From a virus, in IMG/VR virus record IMGVR_UViG_3300011445_000064, positions 1 to 23,953 of that record: DNA of 23,953 nucleotides; one strand, written 5' to 3'. Shown in pieces: positions 8,412 to 16,219 of the stretch; position 1 is the first letter of the stretch; each line of letters opens with the position of its first letter. Below the pieces are notes generated by a model that was not told the DNA's origin, ran no database searches, and saw only the letters and a program-made list of their open reading frames with translations. Made by a program: the position numbers and the translations under genes.

Positions 8412-8489
8412 TAGAAGGCCCGGGCCGTTGAGGAGGGTCTCACAGGTGTCGGCTACGCTCAGTGGAAAAGTGTCCTCAAAACGGTAAGG

Positions 8490-10601
8490 TCAAAACGGAA
8501 TCGCGTTAGACGCAGTACTTGCGGGATCTGTGGGCCAATCGGAAGGCGCGCCAGCCTCCGCGTCGAACACCTGACGCGCATCACCAAGTGTTCTCAGATC
8601 AATGCAACGGATGACTTCACCCTTGATCTTCCGTGATTTGGACTCACCCGCGCTGAAGAATTCGATCATGCGTCGTCCGAACTCAACCTTAGACAGCAAG
8701 CGCGTTTTGCGCACAGAGCTCCAACTTGAATAAGCTTCGAATAGGGACGCGACAGGAACCCACTCCGCACCTGGCCATCCAAGCTGAGCAATGCGTCCCT
8801 CATACAAGCAGTCCTGCCACCACTCGAGCACAGGACTCAAACTCTGCGCCTGCTGCGCACGCAGCTCTTCGGTCTTCGGCACGGTGCGCAGCGCCTGACG
8901 GTCGAAGGGTCGCTTGAGCATCATATCGAGAAAGGCCGACAGGCCTCCGTCGAGAAGTTCCTTCTCGACGGCCTGGAAGTACGCTTGGTCGCCCATCCGC
9001 GCGCTCGAGACTTTCAGCGCCAAGAAGCGTCGTTCGCCCAACTGCGCGGGGATCGACCAATCATCATTCGTCGCCATGAAGAGATGGATGGAGTTCGACT
9101 CCTGCACCGAGTCGATGCCTTTCCGGGTGATTCTGAGCGTTGGCTCAGTAATCAGCCGTTTCAATGCAGCCACCTCACGCTTGTCGCCCGCCCAGAACGC
9201 TTCGTCACCGAACACGATGATCTTGCCGGAGATGGCCGCGTTGAAGTTGCCCACCAGGTCGGCGGTCTTGTCGAGATGCGCGAAGTGCCGCTCGAAGATG
9301 CGCCCCAAGGCACGGACAAAGGTGCCTTTCCCCGTGCCGGGCTTCCCGCGCATGACGACGGCCACTTCGGACTGGTAGCCGGGCTCCTGGCACGTGAGTG
9401 CGAGGAGGTCAAGCAAGTACTCGTAGTGCGCGACGTTGCCCGAGCAGATGATATCTTTGACATGCGCGAGGAAGAGTCGGCACTCCCCGGGCACGGGGAG
9501 TACCGAGAAGCCGGTCCACAAGTTGTAATCCACCGCCTCCACCGGACGAGGTGGAGGCGAGAACACCACCTCACGATACGACCTGCGCTGCTTCGACTCG
9601 AGCCACGCCTGGAACAGCGGTTTCCACGTCGGCTTGCCTTTCTCGTCGAGGCCCACGATCACTTGGCGGTTTGCGTACTCGGTGTAGAGCGAACGCGGTT
9701 TCTGGAAGACGACACCACCAGTGGCGTCTTCTCTTCCAATCGCGTCGTCCTTTCCCAGCCGGCACCAGAAGTGCTTCGCGTTCATCTCCTCGATGGCGTC
9801 CCCGTCGGCGAGCTTCAACCAGCCGCGCATCTTCGCCACGACCTCAGGCCCGAGGTCGTCGGTCAGCTTCGGACCGCCGGTGACGTTCTCTCCCGCACGA
9901 TGCTTGGCCACGGTCGACGTGGCGAACTTGACCCGGTCGGCCAGATCCGGGTCACCGGCGATACGGGCGGCGCTAGAGATGATCCGGATGACCTGAGCGC
10001 CCTCGAGGCCTGCTTGACACAGGAACCCGGCGAGGTGTCCCACGGCGCCGTGCCGCACGCCTGCGCCCGGCCAATGCCGGGCCAGGAGCGCCACCAGGGC
10101 CACCCCGCGGACCGCGGCATACAAGTCCTCCGGCGTCATGACCATCAGGTCACGCTCGACCGTCCACGCCAGCACGTCCCCGGACGGGTGCGTGCTGGGC
10201 GGCAGGGCGGTGTAACCGCCGGTGCTGCGGATCTCGACGAGCATGGACGTCGTGCCGCCTGCTCCTGCGGCGCGGACGTCGGTGAATTGCGTAGTCTTGA
10301 TGCCGTCGCAGCCGTACCAGTAATGCGAGTCCGGCTTGCCAGGCCGCCCATGCACCATGCCGGTGCGCGGCAGCAAGTCCCGCGCAGCCTCGACGGCCTC
10401 ACGCGAGTCGAGGTCCACGTCTACGCGCCACCCCGAGGGCTCCCCGCACTTGCCGGCGATGCCGTCGGTGGGGCCGAAGTCCTTCGGCTCGTAGGTCTTC
10501 TTCTGCCAGGACGACGACGCGCGCTTCTCGCCTTTGACGAGTGGGACGACCGCCCAGCCTTGATCGATGTAGTGCTTCGCGATGAAGCGGATATCAGCCA
10601 C
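8490..10601 (-). CDS. Primase-polymerase / superfamily 3 helicase replication protein
   Basis: This 703-residue protein combines two replication enzymes. The N-terminal prim-pol domain shows the metal-binding DVDLD (61-65), SHYWY (His 93) and LVEIRSTGGYTALPPSTHPS (Glu 123 onward). The C-terminal half is an SF3-like AAA+ helicase: Walker A GKPGTGKGT (419-427), Walker B IVFGDEA (about 462-468), and FMATNDDWSIP followed by GERRFLAL, which includes the sensor asparagine and arginine. It would prime and unwind phage DNA. The GTG at 10601 is chosen because GGGAG lies six bases before it and the homology-like start MADIRFIAKHYIDQGWAVVP follows. It overlaps the preceding small gene by eight bases. 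The stop is next to the iteron region, consistent with an origin there. Confidence 0.92.
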   Translation of the reverse strand: MADIRFIAKHYIDQGWAVVPLVKGEKRASSSWQKKTYEPKDFGPTDGIAGKCGEPSGWRVDVDLDSREAVEAARDLLPRTGMVHGRPGKPDSHYWYGCDGIKTTQFTDVRAAGAGGTTSMLVEIRSTGGYTALPPSTHPSGDVLAWTVERDLMVMTPEDLYAAVRGVALVALLARHWPGAGVRHGAVGHLAGFLCQAGLEGAQVIRIISSAARIAGDPDLADRVKFATSTVAKHRAGENVTGGPKLTDDLGPEVVAKMRGWLKLADGDAIEEMNAKHFWCRLGKDDAIGREDATGGVVFQKPRSLYTEYANRQVIVGLDEKGKPTWKPLFQAWLESKQRRSYREVVFSPPPRPVEAVDYNLWTGFSVLPVPGECRLFLAHVKDIICSGNVAHYEYLLDLLALTCQEPGYQSEVAVVMRGKPGTGKGTFVRALGRIFERHFAHLDKTADLVGNFNAAISGKIIVFGDEAFWAGDKREVAALKRLITEPTLRITRKGIDSVQESNSIHLFMATNDDWSIPAQLGERRFLALKVSSARMGDQAYFQAVEKELLDGGLSAFLDMMLKRPFDRQALRTVPKTEELRAQQAQSLSPVLEWWQDCLYEGRIAQLGWPGAEWVPVASLFEAYSSWSSVRKTRLLSKVEFGRRMIEFFSAGESKSRKIKGEVIRCIDLRTLGDARQVFDAEAGAPSDWPTDPASTASNAIPF

Positions 10602-10755
10602 GCGGCTCTCCCGTAATGCGGAGAGTCGGCATCCCCGCGCGGGTCTGCGCATACGGACACAGCGAGTTGTGACCGTACTCGGTGACACACTGACAATCAG
10701 ACTTCTGTTCCAGCAGGTCGATCAGTTCTTGAGTCGTGCGGCGCTTGATGGCCAA
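10594..10755 (-). CDS. Small Cys-containing protein with TTG start (53 aa)
   Basis: The likely start is TTG at 10755, six bases after a perfect AGGAGG (10767-10762); the nearest in-frame alternatives lie upstream of that site. The product begins MAIKRRTTQELIDLLEQKSD (TTG read as Met) and continues CQCVTEYGHNSLCPYAQ. The three cysteines plus a histidine suggest a small metal-binding fold. It overlaps the primase start by eight bases and is probably co-translated with it. I do not recognise its function. Confidence 0.65.
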   Translation of the reverse strand: MAIKRRTTQELIDLLEQKSDCQCVTEYGHNSLCPYAQTRAGMPTLRITGEPRG

Positions 10756-10761
10756 TCGGAA

Positions 10762-10767
10762 CCTCCT
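10762..10767 (-). promoter_or_regulatory. Perfect Shine-Dalgarno that decides a TTG start
   Basis: AGGAGG on the minus strand sits six bases upstream of TTG 10755. No ATG or GTG in this frame lies at a suitable distance, so the site supports use of the rare TTG codon. Confidence 0.65.
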
Positions 10768-10780
10768 GATATGAAGCGAG

Positions 10781-11005
10781 TCACGCACCACCGCAGGCCA
10801 CCCGATACGCCTCCATCGGGTCGTCAGGTTCGGGCGGCAGATCAGGACACTGATCGCACAGCCACGGTGTGTCCACGTGAGGCATGGTGTCGGCGCGTGC
10901 GAGTTCCGTCAACGGGATGATGACATTGTGTCCGCACGCCATCACGAGGATCACGCGCTGTTGGTGGCGTGCGTCGATCACGCGCTTGATGCGTTGTGGT
11001 CTCAT
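10781..11005 (-). CDS. Small zinc-ribbon-like protein (74 aa)
   Basis: ATG 11005 overlaps the stop of the GDP-mannose dehydratase gene as ATGA. The product has a CGH (ILVMACGHNVIIPL) and a CxxC (WLCDQCPDL) about 25 residues apart, a layout typical of one treble-clef or ribbon zinc site, then an acidic proline-rich tail (PPEPDDPMEAYRVACGGA). Such proteins often bind nucleic acid or partner proteins. No specific function can be assigned. Confidence 0.7.
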   Translation of the reverse strand: MRPQRIKRVIDARHQQRVILVMACGHNVIIPLTELARADTMPHVDTPWLCDQCPDLPPEPDDPMEAYRVACGGA

Positions 11006-11994
11006 GATGCGTGTCTCGCGAGATCGGCGGTGACCATCGACCTGACGAGCTCAGGGAAACCCAGGGTAGGTCGCCACTTGAGCACGGTCTGAGCGCGCGT
11101 GCTGTTGCCGCACAGGTGGTGCACCTCCGCAGGTCGCAGGAGCGCGCCGTCATTATACACGACGCAACGACGCCAATCATACCCGAGCGATCCATAGGCG
11201 AGCTCGAGGAACTCCTGCACCGAGTGCATCTCGCCCGTGGCGATCACGAAATCATCCGCATGCTCTTGCAAGACCATGCGGTGCATCGCCTCGACGTAAT
11301 CGCCGGCGAAACCCCAGTCCCGCTTCGCGCTGATGTTCCCCAGGCGCAGCATGTCTCCACCGTCAGCTTGACGCTTACCCGTATGCTGTCTAGCGACAGC
11401 ATCCGTGATCTTCCGCGTGACGAACTCGAGCCCACGCAGCATGGACTCGTGGTTGAACAGGATGCCACAGGAGATGTGCATCTGGAAGGATTCGCGGTAG
11501 TTCACCGCGAGATGATGCGCGGCGACCTTGGACACGCCATATGGCGAACGCGGATGGAAGGGTGTCGTCTCGTCCTGCGGGCACGTTCCGGGAATCCCAC
11601 CGAACATCTCAGACGAGGATGCTTGGTAGATGCGCACAGCACTGACTTCGTCATACACCTCCCGAACTGCCTCGAGGAGACGCAAGAGTCCGCCTGCGTT
11701 AACATCCATCGTGAGTTCAGCCTGACGCCAGGAGTCCCCGACGAATGACATCGCGGCGAGGTTGTAGATCTCGTTCGGGTAGACGTCTTTCAACGCCTGC
11801 ACGAGTGATCCGCGATCCGTCAGGTCGCCGCTGACGAACCGGAGGTCCTCAGCCAGGTGCGTCAGACGCCAGTGAGACTCCGCGCTGATGCGCCGCGTGA
11901 GACCATAGACGTCGTATCCCTGCCCGAGGAGCAGACGCGCGAGATAACTCCCGTCCTGCCCCGTGATGCCCGTAATCAGCGCGCGCTTCGCCAT
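11002..11994 (-). CDS. gmd: GDP-mannose 4,6-dehydratase
   Basis: This 330-residue enzyme begins MAKRALITGITGQDGSYLAR, the hallmark NADP-binding start of GDP-mannose dehydratases. Other family marks are IYQASSSEMFG (catalytic Ser/Glu region), SPYGVSKVAAHHLAVNYRES (Tyr and Lys of the YxxxK motif), and RLGNISAKRDWGFAGDYVEA. It converts GDP-D-mannose to GDP-4-keto-6-deoxy-D-mannose, the first step to GDP-L-fucose and related deoxysugars; the next enzyme is encoded at 5366-6283. The ATG at 11994 has AGGAG eight bases upstream and is preferred over the longer frame starting at 12069. It overlaps the HNH gene by 19 bases. An 8-bp inverted repeat lies at 11383-11402. Confidence 0.93.
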   Translation of the reverse strand: MAKRALITGITGQDGSYLARLLLGQGYDVYGLTRRISAESHWRLTHLAEDLRFVSGDLTDRGSLVQALKDVYPNEIYNLAAMSFVGDSWRQAELTMDVNAGGLLRLLEAVREVYDEVSAVRIYQASSSEMFGGIPGTCPQDETTPFHPRSPYGVSKVAAHHLAVNYRESFQMHISCGILFNHESMLRGLEFVTRKITDAVARQHTGKRQADGGDMLRLGNISAKRDWGFAGDYVEAMHRMVLQEHADDFVIATGEMHSVQEFLELAYGSLGYDWRRCVVYNDGALLRPAEVHHLCGNSTRAQTVLKWRPTLGFPELVRSMVTADLARHAS

Positions 11995-12275
11995 GAGACG
12001 TTCTCCTCGGGAGATTGCCACTCGAGGTGGCGTGGGTTGATGCAGAGTCGGTTCTCGCCAACGGGACACGTATGTCCGGCATGGTGTCGTGCCGTCGGAG
12101 ATGGCCCGTGGAACCAGGTGCAGACGACCCGCGTCACCGCGACGACGCGGTGCCCATCACGGATCACGGGCCGCCGCGTGCCGTGACGCTTTAACGAGAG
12201 CGCACCCGTCCACAGGATGCAGGCGTCAGGGTCGTCCGGAATCGTGGCCTTCGCCCATACGCGCGCCCAGAGCAT
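11976..12275 (-). CDS. HNH endonuclease
   Basis: This 99-residue protein begins at ATG 12275, which overlaps the preceding stop as TAATG. The C-terminal part is an HNH fold of the homing type: HHAGHTCPVGENRLCINPRH (H68, C70, C78, N80, H83), then LEWQSPEENVSWR. The N-terminal part, ATIPDDPDACILWTGALS, fits the usual substrate-binding lead. These free-standing phage nucleases cut DNA near their own gene and spread by repair, or assist DNA processing. Its place directly before gmd suggests that either the nuclease or the sugar gene was inserted here. Confidence 0.82.
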   Translation of the reverse strand: MLWARVWAKATIPDDPDACILWTGALSLKRHGTRRPVIRDGHRVVAVTRVVCTWFHGPSPTARHHAGHTCPVGENRLCINPRHLEWQSPEENVSWRSAR

Positions 12276-12775
12276 TAGGCCGTCGGCCCCGTGATCGTCA
12301 CGGTCAGGTGTCGACTGGGCCGCCAGGTCTCGCACCCGTCCACGGGATCGCCTTCGATCATGCGCCGACTGAAGTGCACGGTCGCGCGACCGGACTCGAG
12401 TATCCCGCGTAGCTGCGCGAGCGTCTGGTCAATCGCGGCGGGATTCATGGGCGTCCGCAGGCCCATGGGCAGGTCGGGCGCACTGCGCATCCCAAGCGCC
12501 AGCTTGGTGCCCTCCTCGTGCAGGATCTGAAGGAAGCCGTCCTTCGTCAATCCCGAGATGATCTGCGCTGCGAGCTCGCGTCCGGGGATGATGCGCCTGA
12601 CTTCGTGGCGCACGTCATCGATCTCGACTTGACACCCCGCGAGCTTGTCGCGTTCGCCCGAGTTGATCTCGCTGAGTGGCTTGACGCGACGACCCCGACT
12701 GATCGCCTGACCCTGGAGCTCGGCCTTGGCTTCCTTGAAGTGACGCTTGAGTGTAGACAAGACAGGTGGCAACAT
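12275..12775 (-). CDS. Hypothetical phage protein (166 aa)
   Basis: ATG 12775 follows GGAGG with an eight-base spacer. The first third is helical and charged (KRHFKEAKAELQGQAISRGR), the middle has VEIDDVRHEVRRIIPGRELA and repeated hydrophobic helices, and the end is beta-like (RHLTVTITGPTA). I see no recognisable domain. It is co-transcribed with the HNH gene through a TAATG junction. Confidence 0.7.
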   Translation of the reverse strand: MLPPVLSTLKRHFKEAKAELQGQAISRGRRVKPLSEINSGERDKLAGCQVEIDDVRHEVRRIIPGRELAAQIISGLTKDGFLQILHEEGTKLALGMRSAPDLPMGLRTPMNPAAIDQTLAQLRGILESGRATVHFSRRMIEGDPVDGCETWRPSRHLTVTITGPTA

Positions 12776-12790
12776 GGGACATTCCTCCAG

Positions 12791-13036
12791 TTAGGCAAAA
12801 AGTCCAGCGGGAGTCTCACCCGCGCGTCGGTGGTCGGGCAGGTCGGCCGTATGTGACGGTGTATCCCTGCAACATGACGCAGTGCTTTCACTTCCCTGGA
12901 CAAGCCGCGGGCCCTCGATGCGCGGAGCGCGACGACGTTCCACCAGCGGTGTGATGGAACGGGTGGGCAGGTCTGCCCATCGGGCCAAACGAAAGGCACT
13001 CATGGCGACGAGTGCGACGATCACGAGGAGATACAT
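12791..13036 (-). CDS. Small single-span membrane protein (81 aa)
   Basis: ATG 13036 is preceded by GAGG about nine bases upstream and follows the previous stop by two bases. The N-terminus MYLLVIVALVAMSAFRLARW is one membrane segment or uncleaved signal anchor; the rest is polar and arginine-rich with a CC pair. Third-position GC is high throughout, which supports coding. Function unknown; a membrane location is the only firm inference. Confidence 0.6.
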   Translation of the reverse strand: MYLLVIVALVAMSAFRLARWADLPTRSITPLVERRRAPRIEGPRLVQGSESTASCCRDTPSHTADLPDHRRAGETPAGLFA

Positions 13037-13038
13037 GA

Positions 13039-13368
13039 CTACACCCTCGGGAGAACGCAGGTTTTCTCAGTCAACGCCTCAACCTGCTTGACATGACACG
13101 TGGGGCAGGCGCCGAGCCCCGGTGCGGTCCATTCGTGTCCATTCGCGCAACGAAGTGACAAGATGCGGCGCATCGACGCCGGTTCGCCCGGCGCCGAAGT
13201 CAGATCCTGCTCAGGCGTCGTATGGTCGCCGCCTGACGCACCCGGATTCCGACGTGCGGCACCCTCGACGCCGGGCAGCTCGCTCGAAAACGCGACGATG
13301 CCGCCTGGCGCTGACCTCAGCGCCAAGGATTCCTTCCGCGTCAGTCGCTTGAAGTCCAGCAACTTCAC
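13039..13368 (-). CDS. Zinc-ribbon-containing small protein (109 aa)
   Basis: The start is GTG 13368, with GGGAAG upstream at the end of the previous gene. The N-terminal KLLDFKRLTRKESLALRSAP resembles a short DNA- or protein-binding lead, and a low-complexity linker follows. The C-terminal part has RCANGHEWTAPGLGACPTCH, a Cys/His plus CxxC ribbon. No specific family recognised. Confidence 0.65.
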   Translation of the reverse strand: MKLLDFKRLTRKESLALRSAPGGIVAFSSELPGVEGAARRNPGASGGDHTTPEQDLTSAPGEPASMRRILSLRCANGHEWTAPGLGACPTCHVKQVEALTEKTCVLPRV

Positions 13369-13371
13369 AGG

Positions 13372-14145
13372 TCACTTCCCATCATGACGGAGGAAGGTCA
13401 CGTCGTTCTTCTTCCCTTCGAAGCAGTACCCGCAGGCGAGGCAGTTCGCTTTGCGCCCCGTCTCCTCGGGACAGACGAGTGAAGGCTTGGTGTCCCAGCA
13501 GACGCGATTGTGATCGGTCTGCTTGAGCGACTTGCTCCCGTCCATGACGATCCACGGTGATCCTGACCCGTCGCCGCCTTGCTGGCCGTTCTGTCGGACG
13601 TCACCATCGATCCAGGCCCGACGCCACCCCGTGGGCGGCAGGTCCTCATGAGACGCATCCATCGAGGCGAAGAGCTGCACGTTCGGCAGCGCTCGCAACT
13701 TCTCGAGGGTGGGAAGCAGCGCCGGGACGCGCCACGACCTCGTGTAGGCCCAGCACGTCACGTCGGGACGCAGGATCAACTGCACGATCCAGTTCTCGAT
13801 GTACTCGACCGAGTCGAAGTCCCCGCTGACGTGGATCCGCAGGATGCGGCACTCTCCCGGAATCGGGGGCACGTCAGACCGCACACTGTTCCGACGATGG
13901 ACCAGGGCCACGTCTCCCTTGATGCGCTTGGCGTAGCAGATCGCTTCGCACTCCGTTGTAGAACCCGGGCAGGTCCCGTAGTACCCACGCGGCATGTCCG
14001 ACTCAGTGTCGCGCTTTGCGGGATCGCCCGGCGTCCGGGAATACGTGAACACACCGAAGCCGATCTTGTCGTTGCCCATGCCGTAGCGAGAGACGTCCAC
14101 GCTGCGGGTGTCAGGCAGATAGACCGTGATGGGCTGCGCCTTCAC
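13372..14145 (-). CDS. Gp88-family protein of unknown function
   Basis: This 257-residue protein resembles the mycobacteriophage Gp88-type family found widely in phages. Conserved-looking blocks are GYYGTCPGSTTECEAICYAK, RILRIHVSGDFDSVEYIENW, VTCWAYTRSWRVPALLPTLE and NVQLFASMDAS, then a C-terminal cysteine cluster NCLACGYCFEGKK. The cysteines CPG..C..ICYA plus CLACGYC could hold a metal or iron-sulphur cluster. No function is established to my knowledge. GTG 14145 overlaps the previous stop as GTGA. Confidence 0.75.
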   Translation of the reverse strand: MKAQPITVYLPDTRSVDVSRYGMGNDKIGFGVFTYSRTPGDPAKRDTESDMPRGYYGTCPGSTTECEAICYAKRIKGDVALVHRRNSVRSDVPPIPGECRILRIHVSGDFDSVEYIENWIVQLILRPDVTCWAYTRSWRVPALLPTLEKLRALPNVQLFASMDASHEDLPPTGWRRAWIDGDVRQNGQQGGDGSGSPWIVMDGSKSLKQTDHNRVCWDTKPSLVCPEETGRKANCLACGYCFEGKKNDVTFLRHDGK

Positions 14146-14534
14146 TGGAGTTCCGCGGTGATGGCCGCGCCTCCGGTGCGTTCCTTCACGCCGTTGGTCT
14201 CCATACACAGGAGACAGGCCGCGGCGACTTTGCGGACCTCGTCCTGCGTCACCGCCCGGTCGGCGAGCATGGCCGCGATGCTCTGCTGGAGCAACGCGAT
14301 GGTCTCATCCTGCGTCGGCGTCGGACTCATGCGCTGCGCCTGGAAGATCGCCTCCTGATTGATGGCACCGAACGAGGCGAGCCGCAAGAAGGGCAAGAAG
14401 GCGACGTTGCGCACCAGGTCGTAACTGGTGGCCACGGTCGGGTTCGGGCACTGCAAGAACGCACAATGGAGCGCGTCCTGCGGGTCCACGAAGAGCGTCT
14501 GGTTGTTACACGCGGGACAACGGGTGGTAATCAT
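14142..14534 (-). CDS. Hypothetical protein with N-terminal zinc ribbon (130 aa)
   Basis: ATG 14534 has a strong AGGAGG six bases upstream. The N-terminus MITTRCPACNNQTLFVDPQD followed by CAFLQCPNP forms a four-cysteine ribbon. The rest is helical (ETIALLQQSIAAMLADRAVT). A nucleic-acid-associated role is plausible but not shown. It is coupled to the Gp88-like gene by GTGA. Confidence 0.7.
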   Translation of the reverse strand: MITTRCPACNNQTLFVDPQDALHCAFLQCPNPTVATSYDLVRNVAFLPFLRLASFGAINQEAIFQAQRMSPTPTQDETIALLQQSIAAMLADRAVTQDEVRKVAAACLLCMETNGVKERTGGAAITAELQ

Positions 14535-14555
14535 GCGAGACCTCCTCAGGTCCAA

Positions 14556-14582
14556 GCCTGCCAGGCGCGAGGCCTGGCAGGC
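14556..14582. other. Strong GC-rich stem-loop between genes
   Basis: Arms GCCTGCCAGG (14556-14565) and CCTGGCAGGC (14573-14582) pair perfectly over 10 bp with a 7-base loop. It sits just after the stop of the ssDNA-binding-like gene and before the next Shine-Dalgarno. Only TT follows on the minus strand, so it is at best a weak terminator, or an mRNA-stabilising or processing element. Confidence 0.5.
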
Positions 14583-14588
14583 GCTGCG

Positions 14589-15395
14589 TTAGAACGGCGC
14601 CTTCTCGCGCGGTCCGTCGCCGGCATCGTCGGCGTCGACCGTCTCGGCGTCGACCACGACCGTCTTGCCCTTGGTCTTCTCGAACAGGTCGGCGCACTCG
14701 TTGTAGATGGACTCGTCCTTGACCCATCCCTTCGGCTCGATCTTCCAGCCATAATACGAGTACGTCCCGCGCTTCTCGGGCACCGGCGAGACCGCGAACT
14801 CGTGGGCGAACGACGGGAGCTTCGAGCCCAGAAGGATCGTGTTCAGCGTGGTGGCCTTCTTGAGCTGCGTGCTCTTGAGCGAGAAGGTCATGAACTCGTG
14901 CCGCCCCAGTGCACCCTCGACGCCGGCGAGGACGACCAGCACGAGGTAGTCGTAGAACTTCGTCGCACGCGGCTTCAGACGCACCAGCTTGCCGTCGCGT
15001 TCCTCGCTGCGGAACTCGGTGCGCGGGTCGCCGTCCGGCACCGCGAAGTCGATCACGCCACCGCCTTCGTTCATCGGTGCGAACTCGACGTGCCGATGCC
15101 CGAGCTGGTTGACGATGTAGAGCTCCAGCGGCCCTTCGCCGTAGATCTCGTGCGTGATCGAATTGAAGAAGTCACCCTCGCGCAGACCGTCGATGTAGGC
15201 GGCCTCCGAGCGCTTGACTTCCGGGGACATGGCCTGCGCGATGCGCAGCGCCGGCGGACGAATGTCCGCCATCGTGATGGCCTCGGTGCCGCGGACGTCA
15301 CCCGCCTTGATGAAGTCCGGACGGTCGAGGGCGGCCCCCGAAGCGATGGTCATACCACCGCCTGGGGTCCGTGCGAGCTTGTCGGTTTTGGACAT
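14589..15395 (-). CDS. Probable ssDNA-binding / DNA-metabolism protein
   Basis: This 268-residue protein starts at ATG 15395 with AGGAG seven bases upstream. It has the layout of uncharacterised phage DNA-metabolism proteins: EAAYIDGLREGDFFNSITHE, ELYIVNQLGHRHVEFAPM, LKSTQLKKATTLNTILLG and YSYYGWKIEPKGWVKDESIY. The C-terminus is strongly acidic and ends in phenylalanine (VDAETVDADDAGDGPREKAP, then F), much like the protein-interaction tip of single-stranded-DNA-binding proteins. That tail and its place among replication and repair genes are the basis for the call. Sequence alone does not prove DNA binding. Confidence 0.55.
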   Translation of the reverse strand: MSKTDKLARTPGGGMTIASGAALDRPDFIKAGDVRGTEAITMADIRPPALRIAQAMSPEVKRSEAAYIDGLREGDFFNSITHEIYGEGPLELYIVNQLGHRHVEFAPMNEGGGVIDFAVPDGDPRTEFRSEERDGKLVRLKPRATKFYDYLVLVVLAGVEGALGRHEFMTFSLKSTQLKKATTLNTILLGSKLPSFAHEFAVSPVPEKRGTYSYYGWKIEPKGWVKDESIYNECADLFEKTKGKTVVVDAETVDADDAGDGPREKAPF

Positions 15396-15440
15396 GTGTA
15401 GTCTCCTGGTTGCGTGGTTGTCGGACAGGTCGCTGCCTGT

Positions 15441-15578
15441 CTACAGCTTCTTCCCGAGCTGCGCGATGCGGACGCGCCGCTTGTCGTTCGTCGCCGCCGT
15501 GCGCTTGATCCGACGCTGGAGCTTGCCGATCTCGCGCTTCGCCGCGACCTGCGCCGCGGACTTCTTGATCGTCGCCAT
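15441..15578 (-). CDS. Very small basic coiled-coil protein (45 aa)
   Basis: A short frame from ATG 15578 to TAG 15441 encodes MATIKKSAAQVAAKREIGKL, then a lysine/arginine-rich helical end finishing QLGKKL. AGGA lies six bases before this ATG; an in-frame ATG at 15584 is an alternative. Almost every codon ends in G or C, like the neighbouring genes. It fills the gap between two larger genes. Strong positive charge and heptad-like spacing suggest a nucleic-acid-associated peptide. Function unknown. Confidence 0.65.
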   Translation of the reverse strand: MATIKKSAAQVAAKREIGKLQRRIKRTAATNDKRRVRIAQLGKKL

Positions 15579-15580
15579 GA

Positions 15581-16219
15581 TCATTCCTCTCCTTCAGTGA
15601 ACGGGCCATCCTCCGTCGGAGAATCCGACGGAGACTTCCGTGGGCCGGTGTGATGCACCGTCTCCCGCAAGAATACCCCGACGCCGGGCGGCGGTGTGCC
15701 GCTCCCAGGTTCGCCGGGCTTGAGTTCGGCACGCTGCGATACCGTCAGCAGGGCCGCATATTGCGTCTCGAGGGCCTCGGTCACGATGGACGCGAGGGTG
15801 GCCGGCATCAGGCGCAGTTGCGCTTCGCGTCCTGACTCGCGGACCCACGCCATCAGTGTGACGGGGTCTTCCACGACCGGCTTGATCTTGAATTGCGGCG
15901 AGAACGTCCCCGCGCTCTCCCCGCGCCAGGTGTCGTCGCCGGACAGCTCCTTGACCTTCGCGAGTTCCTCGAGCATGCGCCGCTCGATGGCGTCGTAGAG
16001 AATGTTCCGGCGGGACTGCGCCTCGGCGGCCGTCGCATCCTCGACCTCGAGGCCGGCGTATTCTTCCGCCAGCTCCTTCATGGTCTTGGTAGCGCGTTCG
16101 TCTTTCTCTTTGAGCACCTGGACCATGCGTTCGGTCAGCTGCACCTGTTCAGGATCTCGCGGGATGAGATCCTTCAGGTTCGACCACTTCCGCGCTTTGC
16201 CCGCCTTGCGTCTGGCCAT
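15581..16219 (-). CDS. Hypothetical coiled-coil phage protein (212 aa)
   Basis: ATG 16219 has GGAGG six bases upstream. A basic N-terminus (MARRKAGKARKWSNLKDLIP) leads into a long charged helix (about residues 25-95, including VQVLKEKDERATKTMKELAE and NILYDAIERRMLEELAKVKE), then a mixed region and a disordered proline/serine/glutamate-rich tail. Family unknown. It overlaps the upstream gene by 71 bases, in different frames. Confidence 0.7.
   Translation of the reverse strand: MARRKAGKARKWSNLKDLIPRDPEQVQLTERMVQVLKEKDERATKTMKELAEEYAGLEVEDATAAEAQSRRNILYDAIERRMLEELAKVKELSGDDTWRGESAGTFSPQFKIKPVVEDPVTLMAWVRESGREAQLRLMPATLASIVTEALETQYAALLTVSQRAELKPGEPGSGTPPPGVGVFLRETVHHTGPRKSPSDSPTEDGPFTEGEE

Larger units (their letters stand above)
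8022..8489. other. Repeat-rich intergenic region; candidate origin, packaging site or operator
   Basis: These 468 bases separate the replication half from the packaging half and contain no convincing gene. They carry about nine or ten copies of a 9-bp motif in both orientations, an AT-rich core at 8142-8179 (about one-third G+C by hand count) with repeated TGAT steps, and an 11-bp inverted repeat at 8378-8411. A weaker 7-bp inverted repeat, GCAACGT/ACGTTGC, lies at 8046-8070 in the leader of the next gene. Base composition is clearly lower in G+C than the flanking genes. Confidence 0.75.

Noticed and set aside
8275-8487. Plus-strand 70-codon frame in the intergenic region
   Set aside because: Third-position base use is unlike the phage genes, it contains three of the repeat motifs, and there is no well-placed Shine-Dalgarno. 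It is more likely open by chance.
8985-10616. Long plus-strand open frame (about 540 codons) opposite the primase-helicase
   Set aside because: It is the antisense of a gene with clear prim-pol and SF3 motifs. GC-rich DNA leaves such antisense frames open, and its translation is Arg/His-rich with no motif.
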